DNA of 64,000 nt from the NCBI RefSeq assembly GCF_011492965.1, contig NZ_CP045121.1, positions 992,001 to 1,056,000 of the forward strand, read 5' to 3'. The notes under the pieces were generated by a model. It did no database searches. It was not told where the DNA came from and saw only the letters and a program-made list of their open reading frames with translations. Below, in pieces: positions 25,624-33,814 of the stretch. The first letter of the stretch is position 1. Every line of letters starts with the position of its first letter. The position numbers and the translations under genes were made by a program. This DNA is from Rubrobacter marinus (GTDB lineage Bacteria > Actinomycetota > Rubrobacteria > Rubrobacterales > Rubrobacteraceae).

Positions 25624-26696
25624 TTGGAACCGTACCCCATAAAGCTCACCCCCCACGTCCGCACCTACTACTTCGGGGAGCGACTGATCCCCGAGATGCT
25701 CGGCAAGGAGGGGATGCCAGACGGCAGGGTCGCCGAGTCCTGGGAGGTCAGCGACTACCGCGAGGCCCGGGAGACGGTCGCGAACGGCCCCTACGCCGGT
25801 CGCCCCTTCCACGAGCTCGTCGAGGAGTTCCCGGACGAGATGGTGGGGCAGGGCTGGCAGGGCCCGCACTTCCCCCTCCTACTCAAGTTCCTGGACGCCT
25901 CGCACATGCTCCCCGTCCACCTCCACGCCGACGACGAGACCGCGAGGGAGAAGCACGGCGAGCCGCACGGCAAGTCCGAGGCCTGGCACGTCCTGTGGGC
26001 GGCGCCCGGAGCCTCGATCCTGGCGGGCGTGAAGGATGGTCTCTCCCGCGAAGACCTCTTCCGGGCCTTCAAGGACGAGGACTTCGACGGGGTCATGCCG
26101 CGCCACGAGGTCCGGACCGGCGAGACGGTCTACGTCCCCGGGGGCATCATCCACTCCTTCGGCCCCGGCATCCTGATAGCGGAGATCCAGCAGACGAGCG
26201 ACCTCGGCCAGTTCGTGACCCCGACGGACCTCTACGGCGAGCGCCTCGACGAGGAGACCTGGAACGCGAACATCAACGCCGCCCTCGACGAGCTGAAGAC
26301 GGACTACGCCCCCGGCCGAACCCCGGCCTCGTGGTCGAGGACGGGCCCAACCACCGCGTCATATGCTGCGCCGGCCCGCACTTCGCCCTCGAGCGCTGGA
26401 CCCTGGCCGAGCCGTACACCGAGCCCTCGCACCCCGCCGCTGCCTCCTGCTCTCGAACGTCGGGGAGGGCGCGGTGACGCTCGAGTATGCGAACGGCTCC
26501 GAGGGGCTCGGGCGAGCCGAGTCTTGCGTGCTGCCCGCGGCGCTCGGGAGGTCCGCGTGGTGCCGGATGGGGCGGGGAGGCGAGCCTCGTGGCCTGCTAC
26601 GTCCCGGATCTCGAACGGGACGTGGTCTCGCCGCTGCGCGAGGCGGGGCACGCGGACGAGGCGATAGCGGCGCTCGGCGAGGTCGGGTTAGCGTAG
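25624..26696 (+). CDS. ManA-type phosphomannose isomerase-like cupin (about four frameshifts)
   Basis: Class I mannose-6-phosphate isomerase-like protein that would interconvert mannose-6-P and fructose-6-P. Metal-site segments: [23 protein letters not shown] (the Glu ligand) and [15 protein letters not shown] (the last His). The C-terminal cupin half lies in three frames: [43 protein letters not shown], and [20 protein letters not shown] ending at 26696. Breaks near 26322, 26443, 26550 and 26578 mostly need one G or C. TTG start with GGGAGGAAG upstream. The PfkB kinase follows 27 nt downstream. Confidence 0.78.
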
Positions 26697-26723
26697 GGTG
26701 AACTTCGTCTTCGAGGAGGAGAG

Positions 26724-27685
26724 TTGGGCAGGATAGTAGCGCTCGGCGAGGTCGTGTCGGACATCTATCGGGCGGAGTCGTCCTCCCGATCGAGCTGCCC
26801 TTCGTCGCCCGGCCGGGCGGGGCGCCGGCGAACGTCGCGGTGGCCGCCGCCAGGCTCGGCTCGGAGGCGGCGTTCGTGGGAGCGTGGGGGACGACCTCTT
26901 CGGGACTTTATCGTGCGGGCCCTGGAGGACGAGGGGGTTGACGTCTCGGCGGTGAGACGCCGCGAGCCGCCCACCCGGACCTCCATAGCCTTCGTGGAGA
27001 TCTCCGACGACGGCGACCGCGCGTTCACCTTCTACCGATCCAGCCCGGCCGCCGACGAGATGCTCTCCCCCGAGGACGTCGCGCGCGAGACGGTCTCGGG
27101 GGCGTCGTTCGTGAACTTCGGGAGCATCCCGCTCCTCAGGGAGCCCTCGCGCGGCGCGGTCCACCGCTTCGCGCAGCTCGCGAACGAGCTCTCCGTCCCC
27201 GTGGCCTTCGACGTGAACCTCCGGGACCACCTGTGGGAGAGCACGGCCGCGGCCCGCGAGGCCGTCGACCCGCTCCTCGACCGATCCCGGATCGTGAAGC
27301 TCGGCCACGAAGAGCTCCGGCCGCTCCTGGAGACCGACGACCCCGCGGAGGCCGCGCGGCTTCTCCTCGGGCGCGGCGCCTCCCTCGTGCTCGTCAGCCT
27401 GGGTGCGGACGGGGCGTTCTACGCGACGGACGGCTTCCAGGGGGACGTCCCCGCCTTCCCGATCGAGGCCGTCGACGCGACGGGGGCGGGGGATGCCTTC
27501 CTCGCCGCGACGCTCGTGCGCCTGGCCGATGCCGGGGGGAGGGGTGGGAAGAGGGGGTGGTGCGAGAGGCGGCCCTCAGGGGCTGCGCGGCGGGCGCCCT
27601 GGCCTGCACCGCTTTCGGGGCCATGAGCTCCCTGCCGACCGTGGACGAGCTGGAGCGGTTCATGGGGGAGAGGAGCGGGCGCTGA
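26724..27685 (+). CDS. PfkB-family carbohydrate kinase, fructokinase-like (frameshifts)
   Basis: Ribokinase-fold sugar kinase. Blocks in order: IVALGEVVSDIYR, PGGAPANVAVAAARLGSEAAFVG, VGDDLFG, RTSIAFVEISDDGDRAFTFYR, FDVNLRDHLW, and the catalytic DATGAGDAFLAA. The family order PGGAPANVA and NLRxxLW is that of bacterial fructokinases (ScrK/CscK). Breaks near 26780, 26885, 26900 and 27530 are mostly G-run losses; the end (RGCAAGALACTAFGAMSSLP to SGR) closes at 27685. TTG start with GAGGAGGAG upstream. With the upstream isomerase and divergent sugar porter it forms a likely uptake-isomerase-kinase set. Confidence 0.82.
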
Positions 27686-28248
27686 ACGAGCCGGAAGCAC
27701 CTGGCGGGTCCCCGGAGATCGAGACCGACCGGCTGGTCCTCCGCCCGCTCGCGACGGGGGACCTCGACGCCGTCCACCGCCTGTGGACTGATCCGGGCGT
27801 CAGGCGGTACCTGTGGGACGGGGAGGAGATCCCGCGGGAGAAGGCCCGGAACATGCTCGTCCGCAGCGCCGAGAGCTTCGGGGAGCACGGCTTCGGCCTC
27901 TGGGCGGTGACGGAGAAGGGCCCGGGCGCCCTGATCGGCTTCTGCGGCTTCTGGCCCTCGGGGGAGGACGGCCGCGGCGGCGAGCTGCTCTACGGAATAA
28001 CGACGCCGCGCTGGGGCGAGGGTCTCGCCACGGAGGTGGCGGAGGCGATGGTCCGGCACGGCTTCGAGGACCTCGGGCTGGACCGCATCGTCGCCGGGGC
28101 GGACACCGAGAACGCGGCCTCCCTGCGCGTGATGGAGAAGGCCGGCATGATCCACGACGGGCGCGACCTCCGCAACGGCAAGGACCTCACGTACTACGCC
28201 CTCTCCCGGGAGGCCTTCCGGAGGTCCCTCAGCGACGCACCCGGCTGA
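27682..28248 (+). CDS. GNAT acetyltransferase, RimJ/RimL type
   Basis: About 188 aa. Begins with the RimJ/L hallmark IETDRLVLRPLATGDLDAV, then GFCGFWPSGE, the acetyl-CoA motif YGITTPRWGEGLATEVAEAM, and NAASLRVMEKAGM. No ATG, GTG or TTG is in frame before the domain. The only plausible codon is the CTG at 27682, which overlaps the kinase stop as CTGA. Either it is a rare CTG start with coupled translation, or a base is wrong here and the true start is GTGA or ATGA. Substrate unknown; this group acetylates protein N-termini or small molecules. Confidence 0.85.
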   Translation: MNEPEAPGGSPEIETDRLVLRPLATGDLDAVHRLWTDPGVRRYLWDGEEIPREKARNMLVRSAESFGEHGFGLWAVTEKGPGALIGFCGFWPSGEDGRGGELLYGITTPRWGEGLATEVAEAMVRHGFEDLGLDRIVAGADTENAASLRVMEKAGMIHDGRDLRNGKDLTYYALSREAFRRSLSDAPG

Positions 28249-29311
28249 CGGAGACCGGGACGTCCACCCGCTCCGCGAGCCGGCGCGCGAGCGGCGCGAG
28301 GGAGGGAAACTCCGTCGCCGCGTGCCCGGCGTCGACGGCGACGAGCCCGAGCGATTCGGCGAGCAGCGCGTCGTGGTAGCTCAGATCCCCCGTGACGTAC
28401 GCATCGGCGCCCGAGGCCGCGGCCTGCGGGATAAACGACCCGCCCGAGCCTCCGAGCACCGCGACGTGTTCGACGGCCCGTCCGGGCGCGGGGTCCGAGA
28501 CGAGCCGGACCCCGAAGCCTAAAGAATCCGAGACGTGCCCGGCGAACTCCTCCGGCGACAGGGGCTCCGGCAGACGCCCGACCCTCCCGTAGCCGCAGCC
28601 CTCCGGGTATCCGTCCACCCCGTAGACGTCGAACGCGGGCTCCTCGTAGGGGTGAGAGGCCCGGATCGCGGCGATCGCCCCGCGGACGAGGTGCGCCGGG
28701 ACCACCGTCTCAAGCCGGAGCTCGGGCACCCTCTCCAGCCGGCCCTTCTCCCCCGCGTAGGGGTCCGTCCCCTCGCCCCCGAAGAACGTCCCCGTCCCCG
28801 GCGAGCGGAAGGTGCAGTGGGTGTAGTCCCCGATCCTGCCCGCCCCCGCCTGCGTCAGCGCGTCCGCCATACGGTCGGCGTCGGGCTCGGGCACGAAGAC
28901 CACGATCTTCCGCATCGACCCCTTCGGGACCACGACCCTCGTGGGCTCGACCAGCCCCAGAGCCTCCGCGAGCGCGACGGAGACCCCGCCGGGTGCGGCG
29001 TCGTAGTTCGTGTGCGCGGCGAGGACCGTGATGTTCCCTCCGATGGCGCGGGCCACGAGGTCCCCCGGGTAGGAGCCCGTGTCCACGCTCTCGAGCGGCC
29101 GGAAGACGAGCGGGTGGTGGAAGAGGAGGAGGTCGGCGCCGGTCTCCTCGGCCTCCTCGAAGACCTCCGGCAGTGGCGTGAGGGCGACGAGGACGCGGGA
29201 GACCCTGGCGTCCGGGCGTCCGACCTGGAGCCCGACGTTGTCCCAGTCCTCGGCCAGGGAAGCGGGAGCTATCCCCTCGACGGCCTCCTGTATCTCCCGG
29301 ACGCGGACCAC
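28229..29311 (-). CDS. NIF3/YqfO-family dinuclear metal protein
   Basis: A 360-aa member of the NIF3 (GTP cyclohydrolase 1 type 2) family. Metal ligands are seen in LLLFHHPLVFRP near residue 63, LAAHTNYDAAPGG near residue 100, and VDAGHAATEFPSL near the C-terminus. Between residues about 130 and 230 it carries the YqfO insertion domain (PII-like, SHPYEEPAFDVY). The GTG start at 29311 is preceded by TACAAT with a 6-nt gap and no ribosome site, so it is probably leaderless. Biochemical role remains uncertain in the family. Its end overlaps the GNAT gene 3' end tail to tail by 20 bp. Confidence 0.92.
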   Translation of the reverse strand: MVRVREIQEAVEGIAPASLAEDWDNVGLQVGRPDARVSRVLVALTPLPEVFEEAEETGADLLLFHHPLVFRPLESVDTGSYPGDLVARAIGGNITVLAAHTNYDAAPGGVSVALAEALGLVEPTRVVVPKGSMRKIVVFVPEPDADRMADALTQAGAGRIGDYTHCTFRSPGTGTFFGGEGTDPYAGEKGRLERVPELRLETVVPAHLVRGAIAAIRASHPYEEPAFDVYGVDGYPEGCGYGRVGRLPEPLSPEEFAGHVSDSLGFGVRLVSDPAPGRAVEHVAVLGGSGGSFIPQAAASGADAYVTGDLSYHDALLAESLGLVAVDAGHAATEFPSLAPLARRLAERVDVPVSVSRVRR

Positions 29312-29337
29312 GGGGGAATTGTACTAATCTTCCCGTC
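29312..29337. promoter_or_regulatory. 26-bp divergent intergenic region with two overlapping -10 boxes
   Basis: On the minus strand TACAAT (29318-29323) is 6 nt from the NIF3 GTG. On the plus strand TAATCT (29325-29330) is 7 nt from the GTG at 29338. Both genes would be leaderless, and the promoters share the same bases, so firing may be mutually exclusive. Confidence 0.5.
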
Positions 29338-29916
29338 GTGGACCGCAAACGGGTAGCTCGAGTCATCTCCGCCGCGACCAGGCTGCCCCTGATCGCGGTT
29401 CCCCTGTTCCTGCTCGTGGGCGTCGCCGTGGACGGCGTGGCGGGGATTCTTTGGGGTGCCCTCTGCATCCTCCTCACGAGCGGGCTCTCGCTGCTCTATC
29501 TCCTGTACCTGATCCGCTCCGGGAGGGTCGCGGACCCCGGCAGGATCGAGCAGGGCGAGAGGACGGGTCCTCTACGCGTGGTCGCCGGGCTCCACGCCGG
29601 GGCCTGGGTCCTGGTCGCGCTCCTCGACGGGCCCGCGGAGCTTCGGGCCGTCCTGCTCTCCTACGCCCTCGCCACCGCGGCCTTCGCCCTCCTCACGCCT
29701 TTCAGCAAGATCTCGCTGCACGCCGCCGGCGTCGCCGGGGCCGGGGTCTGCCTGGCCTGGATCTTCGGTCCCTGGGGGGCCGTTGCCTTCCTCGTCCTGC
29801 CCGCGGTCGCGTGGGCGAGGCTGACCCTGGCCCGCCACACCCCCCTGGAACTGCTCCTCGGCACACTGGTCGGCGGTGGCCTCACCACGCTCGCCTTCTT
29901 CGTTACGGTGTCGTGA
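29338..29916 (+). CDS. PAP2-like membrane protein with degenerate catalytic motifs
   Basis: A 192-aa protein with five to six hydrophobic helices. The layout recalls membrane type 2 phosphatidic-acid phosphatases, with KISLHAAGVAGAG where the family has KPSGHA and ARLTLARHTPLELLLGTLVGG where it has SRxxxxxHxxxDVLxG. The catalytic serine-glycine-histidine and final aspartate are altered (SLH; E for D), so activity is doubtful. GTG start 29338 appears leaderless, divergent from the NIF3 gene. Confidence 0.55.
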   Translation: MDRKRVARVISAATRLPLIAVPLFLLVGVAVDGVAGILWGALCILLTSGLSLLYLLYLIRSGRVADPGRIEQGERTGPLRVVAGLHAGAWVLVALLDGPAELRAVLLSYALATAAFALLTPFSKISLHAAGVAGAGVCLAWIFGPWGAVAFLVLPAVAWARLTLARHTPLELLLGTLVGGGLTTLAFFVTVS

Positions 29917-30040
29917 GCTGGGGCCGCGCCGCCGTCCCTTACGATCCTGCGCCGGACGTCGGGGCCGTAGCGGCTCTCAGGCGGGCGAGATCTGGGGCTG
30001 GACCTGAACTGGGCCTCGTACCCGAGGTCCTGGAGGGGGG

Positions 30041-30805
30041 TTGAGCGGCGGTAATCAAAGAGACGGCATGAGCCCGGAGGGTTCTCCCGGGTTCGCGGCG
30101 GGCCTCGGGGCCTCCGTGCCCGTGGTGATCGGGTACGTCCCGGCGGCGCTGGCCTTCGGGGTCGCGGCGAAAGGCGCCGGGCTCGGCACGACGGAGGCCC
30201 TCTTGATGTCCCTCGTCGTCTACTCCGGCGCGAGCCAGTTCGCCATCGTGGGGCTCGTCGCGGCCGGCGTCCCCTGGCTGGTCACGGCGGCGACCGCCCT
30301 CGTGCTGGGCCTGCGGCACGTGATCTACGGTCCCTCCCTCGCCCCTTACCTGCGCGACCTCACCCCCCGGCGCTCCGCCCTCGCCGCCTTCGGCCTCACG
30401 GACGAGGTCTTCGCCGTCGCCGCGTCCTCCCTGCCCCAGAGACCCGCGGGCCTCGGCTGGCTTCTCGGCCTCGAGCTCGGAGCCTACGCCTCCTGGGCGC
30501 TCGGCTCCCTCCTCGGCGCCGCGGCGGGCGACGCCCTCGTGGAGGTGCTCCCGATCCTCGCCCCCGCCCTCTCCTTCGCCCTGCCCGCGCTCTTCGTCGC
30601 CCTGCTCGTCCCCATGCTGAGGGCCCCGGCGAGGGGCGCGGGGAGGCCCATAGCCGCGACGGTGCTCGCCGCGGGCGCCGTCGCGACCGCCCTGCACGTG
30701 GCGGGCTTTCAGGCCTGGAGCATCCCCGCCGCCGGCGTCGCCGGACCGGCGGCCGGTCTCCTGTTGTCGAGGGCTCTCGCGGATCGGGGACGGGACCGCC
30801 GGTGA
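30041..30805 (+). CDS. azlC: AzlC-family branched-chain amino-acid exporter, large subunit
   Basis: A 254-aa protein with seven to eight helices. Family features: the N-terminal FAAGLGASVPVVIGYVPAALAFGVAA, MSLVVYSGASQFAIVGL, LGLRHVIYGPSLAPYLR and LTDEVFAVAASS. With AzlD it exports valine, leucine, isoleucine or analogues. TTG 30041 has GGAGG 4 nt before it; ATG 30068 is an alternative start with the same frame. The stop overlaps the azlD GTG by 4 nt (GTGA), so translation is coupled. Confidence 0.92.
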   Translation: MSGGNQRDGMSPEGSPGFAAGLGASVPVVIGYVPAALAFGVAAKGAGLGTTEALLMSLVVYSGASQFAIVGLVAAGVPWLVTAATALVLGLRHVIYGPSLAPYLRDLTPRRSALAAFGLTDEVFAVAASSLPQRPAGLGWLLGLELGAYASWALGSLLGAAAGDALVEVLPILAPALSFALPALFVALLVPMLRAPARGAGRPIAATVLAAGAVATALHVAGFQAWSIPAAGVAGPAAGLLLSRALADRGRDRR

Positions 30806-31143
30806 GCCCGGGGCTCCTCCTCCTGCTCTTCCTCGTCGTGGGCGCGGGCAACTACCTCATGCGCTTTCTGCCGCTCCTCATCGCCCTGCGGCGCCGCGAG
30901 AGGCCGGGGCAGGAGACCGCAACGACCGGGGGCCTGCTCCCCCTCGTCGGGCCCGCGGTCGTCGTTGCGCTCCTGATCACCTCCCTGCTCCCCGGCGACT
31001 TCGCTCCGGGCTACGGCGCGGAGCTCGCGCGCGGCGCGGTGGCGCTCGTGCCCACGGTGCTGGTCGCCCTCAGGTTCGGGAACCTCGGCCTGACCGTGCT
31101 GACGGGCGTCTTCGCGTACGCCCTGGTCGCGCTGGTGGCGTAA
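30802..31143 (+). CDS. azlD: AzlD-family branched-chain amino-acid exporter, small subunit
   Basis: A 113-aa protein with three to four helices (LLLLFLVVGAGNYLMRFLPLLIAL, GPAVVVALLITSLLP, GAVALVPTVLVALRFGNLGLTVLTGV). NYLMRFLPL near the N-terminus is characteristic of AzlD. GTG start overlaps the azlC stop. Together they make a complete two-subunit exporter. Confidence 0.92.
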   Translation: MSPGLLLLLFLVVGAGNYLMRFLPLLIALRRRERPGQETATTGGLLPLVGPAVVVALLITSLLPGDFAPGYGAELARGAVALVPTVLVALRFGNLGLTVLTGVFAYALVALVA

Positions 31144-31293
31144 GGGGTAACGAAGCCCGAAGCCGCTCGAAGGTTTCGCGCCCGTGGCCTTGCTCCCGAT
31201 CGTGGCTACCTTCGCCACCTGAGATACACTTGCTTTCGCAGCTTCCGCGCGGCTCCGGCGACGCGGCCCCGCGAAGACAGCTCCGCGAGCGTC
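31144..31293. other. Intergenic region after azlD
   Basis: About 150 bp with no supported gene. A possible -10 box (GATACACT, near 31223-31230) could drive the small coupled ORFs downstream. Confidence 0.35.
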
Positions 31294-31473
31294 GTGACCG
31301 AGCGGGGCGGTGAACGCGGGACGAAGGGCAGGGTTTGCGGCGGCGTGGAGATGGTGCCGCTCCCGATGGCGGGGAGCGTGCGGCCTGTGAGCCGGAGCGG
31401 CGGCATCGGTAGCGGTCTGGGGATGGGCGTGGGGCTTGGCCGGAGCCATCGTGTCGGCGGAGGAAGATCTTGA
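31294..31473 (+). CDS. Possible 59-aa Gly-rich small protein
   Basis: GTG 31294 opens VTERGGERGTKGRVCGGVEMV and ends in a Gly-rich basic segment (GGIGSGLGMGVGLGRSHRV). Its TGA overlaps the TTG of the next small gene (TTGA). The two following small genes are joined in the same way, which is the only support beyond an open frame. No good ribosome site. Function unknown. Confidence 0.3.
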   Translation: MTERGGERGTKGRVCGGVEMVPLPMAGSVRPVSRSGGIGSGLGMGVGLGRSHRVGGGRS

Positions 31474-31697
31474 CGGAGAGACAAGAAGAAGAGCGACCGT
31501 ACGAGGAGCCGGAGAACCCGGTCGAGGAGTTGATCCAGGGCTTCGAGAAGACGAAGTGGCGCCCTGCCAGGTCCCCCTGGGGCGAGGCGCAACGGCAGGT
31601 GCGGGAGACGGAGAAGAGGCACGAGGAGCTGATGAAGGCCTGGAGGAGCCGCCGCGTGGGCCCCGCGCCGGAGGATACCGGCAACCCCCCGGCGTGA
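31470..31697 (+). CDS. Small charged hypothetical protein
   Basis: A 75-aa soluble protein (LTERQEEERPYEEPENPVEE) rich in Glu/Arg/Lys/Pro, probably with one amphipathic helix (GEAQRQVRETEKRHEELMKAW). TTG start; its stop overlaps the GTG of the next membrane peptide gene (GTGA). No family recognised. Likely a translationally coupled pair with the membrane peptide. Confidence 0.5.
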   Translation: MTERQEEERPYEEPENPVEELIQGFEKTKWRPARSPWGEAQRQVRETEKRHEELMKAWRSRRVGPAPEDTGNPPA

Positions 31698-31882
31698 GCG
31701 GCATCGCCCTCGCGCTGCTGTTCTCGACGGTCGTGTGCGTCGCGGTGGGCGCCACGAGCATCGCCGTGGCCGTCAGGGAGCGCGGGCGCGGCTCGGCGGC
31801 CTGGGCCTGGCTGCTGCCCGGCGTGGCGGGCGTGGTTCTCCTCGTCGGGTGCGCGGTCCGGCTCGTGCTAATAGCCGCCTGA
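31694..31882 (+). CDS. Small two-helix membrane protein
   Basis: A 62-aa protein made almost entirely of two transmembrane helices (VSGIALALLFSTVVCVAVGA and WLLPGVAGVVLLVGCAVRL) joined by a basic loop RERGRGSAAW. GTG start overlaps the preceding stop. Length and coupling suggest a membrane partner of the charged 75-aa protein. Function unknown. Confidence 0.5.
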   Translation: MSGIALALLFSTVVCVAVGATSIAVAVRERGRGSAAWAWLLPGVAGVVLLVGCAVRLVLIAA

Positions 31883-32014
31883 TCCGGCGGGGCTCCGTCT
31901 CGTCGCCGGAGACGGCCCGGTGTTCGAAAGAGTTTGCCGGAAGACTATCTGCGGGTAAACGTCGCCGGAAAAGCGTGTCCGTGCTTCCGATCGAACACAG
32001 GAGGTAACCTAGGA

Positions 32015-32449
32015 ATGGCGGCGACGAGCAAGGACGGCCCCGAGCTGCACCCGGCCACGGTGGAGATGGCCCAGGGCAGACATTACGCGCACATCACCAC
32101 GATCTTCCCCTCCGGCCACTTCCAGACCCACCCGGTCTGGGTCCACTCCGACGGCGAGCGCCTCGTCGTGAACACCGAGACCCATCGCCCCAAGTACAAG
32201 AACGTCCAGCGCGACCCGAGGGTGACCGTGACGATCCGGCACGAAGAGAACCCCTACCGCTACGCCGAGATCCGCGGCCGCGTGACGGAGACCGTGACCG
32301 GTCCCGAGGCTCGCAGCCAGCTCGACGAGCTCTCGCAGAAGTACGACGGCAAACCGTACGACGAGAGCGCCATAAAGAGCGAGCGGGTGATGCTCTGGAT
32401 CGTCCCCGAGCGCCAGACCCTCGTGGACCAGACCGCGGACAGCATCTAG
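32015..32449 (+). CDS. PPOX-class (split-barrel) F420- or flavin-dependent enzyme
   Basis: A 144-aa split beta-barrel protein of the pyridoxamine-phosphate-oxidase-like superfamily. Blocks HYAHITTIFPSGHFQTHPVWV, LVVNTETHRPKYKNVQRDPRVTVTI, YRYAEIRGRVTE and RVMLWIVPE match the family often annotated as PPOX class F420-dependent (TIGR03618-like). Cofactor cannot be proven from sequence. ATG 32015 is set by GGAGGT at 32000-32005; the frame is open upstream but has no better start. A long perfect hairpin lies just downstream. Confidence 0.85.
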   Translation: MAATSKDGPELHPATVEMAQGRHYAHITTIFPSGHFQTHPVWVHSDGERLVVNTETHRPKYKNVQRDPRVTVTIRHEENPYRYAEIRGRVTETVTGPEARSQLDELSQKYDGKPYDESAIKSERVMLWIVPERQTLVDQTADSI

Positions 32450-32471
32450 AAGACCGCCGACTCCCCCCAAG

Positions 32472-32518
32472 CGAGGAGCGGCGAGCCTGCGGAGACGCCG
32501 CAGGCTCGCCGCTCCTCG
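32472..32518. terminator. 21-bp perfect hairpin between PPOX and SDR genes
   Basis: Arms 32472-32492 and 32498-32518 are perfectly complementary over 21 bp with a 5-nt loop. No T-tract follows on either strand, so termination would not be of the classical kind. A transcript-stabilising or palindromic-repeat role is possible. Confidence 0.55.
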
Positions 32519-32658
32519 TCTGAGACCCTAGCTCGTGGCCGCTGCCACGCGCACCCTTCGCCACGCGCCGCGACGGCCGTGGCGTCCGGAGGCCGAGGCG
32601 TACGCCCGTGGGCTCCGGTACGATAGCGTCTTTGCAAGGCCGCGAAAGGAGCACGAGC

Positions 32659-33534
32659 ATGGCGATACAAAGTTCTATAACGGCCGCCGACCTCAGAGGC
32701 CGGGCGGCCGTAATAACCGGCGGTGCCAAGGGCATCGGTCTCGCGCTCGCCTCGCGCCTCGCAAACCTGGGCATGAAGCTCTGCCTGGCCGACACCGACG
32801 CCGGTGCGCTTCAGGAGGCCCGAAGCACGCTCGCGCCGCTTCTCGCGAGCCCGGAAGACTTGCGCGCGGAGGTCGTGGACGTCTCCGATCTGGAAGAGGT
32901 GCGGCGCCTCAAGGACGTCGCCTACGGGACATTCGGCGAGGTAGCGTTGCTCGTGAACAACGCCGGCGTCGAGAGCAGCGGCATGAAGCCGTGGGACGGG
33001 CCGGAGGCGTGGGAGCGTATCCTGAACGTCAACCTCTGGGGGGTCGTGCACGGGGTACAGGCCTTCACGGAGGCCATGATCCCGCAGGACGCCCCGAGCG
33101 CCATCGTCAACGTCGGGTCGAAGGAGGGGATCACCACCCCACCCGGTAACGCCGCCTACTCGGTCTCCAAGGCCGGGGTGAAAGTGCTGACCGAGCAACT
33201 GGCCCACGAGCTACGGCAGATAGACGGGTGTCGGGTGAGCGCGCACCTGCTCGTCCCCGGCTTCACCTTCACCTCGCTGACCGCCCGCGGCAGGACCGAG
33301 AAGCCCGACGATGCGTGGACGCCGGATCAGGTCGCCGAGTTCATGCTGCAGAGCATGGCGAGGGGCGACTTCTACATACTCTGCCCCGACAACAGCGTCA
33401 GCCGCGAGATGGACGAGCGCCGCATAAGATGGGCCGCGGAAGACCTGATCCAGAACCGCCCGGCCCTCTCCCGCTGGCACCCGGACTACGAAGGGCCCTT
33501 CGCGCGCTACATGGAGGACGTCAAGAAGCCTTAG
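32659..33534 (+). CDS. Short-chain dehydrogenase/reductase
   Basis: Rossmann NAD(P)-dependent oxidoreductase of 291 aa. Cofactor loop TGGAKGIG at residues 20-27, NNAG near 100-103, and the catalytic triad Ser154, Tyr167 and Lys171 (SKEG...YSVSK) are intact. The C-terminal extension of about 70 residues (DERRIRWAAEDLIQNRPALSRWHPDYEGPF) is longer than in minimal SDRs. ATG 32659 has AAAGGAGC upstream and a possible -10 (TACGAT) further up. Substrate unknown. Confidence 0.9.
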   Translation: MAIQSSITAADLRGRAAVITGGAKGIGLALASRLANLGMKLCLADTDAGALQEARSTLAPLLASPEDLRAEVVDVSDLEEVRRLKDVAYGTFGEVALLVNNAGVESSGMKPWDGPEAWERILNVNLWGVVHGVQAFTEAMIPQDAPSAIVNVGSKEGITTPPGNAAYSVSKAGVKVLTEQLAHELRQIDGCRVSAHLLVPGFTFTSLTARGRTEKPDDAWTPDQVAEFMLQSMARGDFYILCPDNSVSREMDERRIRWAAEDLIQNRPALSRWHPDYEGPFARYMEDVKKP

Positions 33535-33627
33535 ACGCAAGACGATTCCACGATTATCTTGGAAGATACACCGCGCACGATACCTTACGATCCACGGTCG
33601 TAAAAAACAGTTCCTCTGCGAAGATCA

Positions 33628-33650
33628 AAGGCCGGTTGGTCTGCGGCCTT
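33628..33650 (-). terminator. Hairpin downstream of tRNA-Ala
   Basis: AAGGCCG (33628-33634) pairs with CGGCCTT (33644-33650). Read on the minus strand it is followed by TGATCTT. It may also serve the SDR gene arriving from the other side. Confidence 0.5.
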
Positions 33651-33665
33651 CAGCCAATTCAAGAG

Positions 33666-33738
33666 TGGACCTGACGAGACTCGAACTCGTGACCTCTGCC
33701 ATGCGAAGGCAGCGCTCTCCCAGCTGAGCTACAGGCCC
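33666..33738 (-). tRNA. tRNA-Ala(CGC)
   Basis: On the minus strand: acceptor GGGCCTG with CAGGTCC (one G-T pair), D-arm GCTC-AGCTGGGA-GAGC, anticodon stem CTGCC/GGCAG with loop TTCGCAT (anticodon CGC), and T-arm ACGAG-TTCGAGT-CTCGT. Discriminator A; CCA not encoded. A TAATAT box lies just upstream. Confidence 0.96.
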
Positions 33739-33814
33739 ATACGGCGCCTATATTAGCACACGGTCCGGCGAGGTTGAGGGGCCGCGCTCCGCCCCGACCT
33801 CGCCTCCTACGAGG

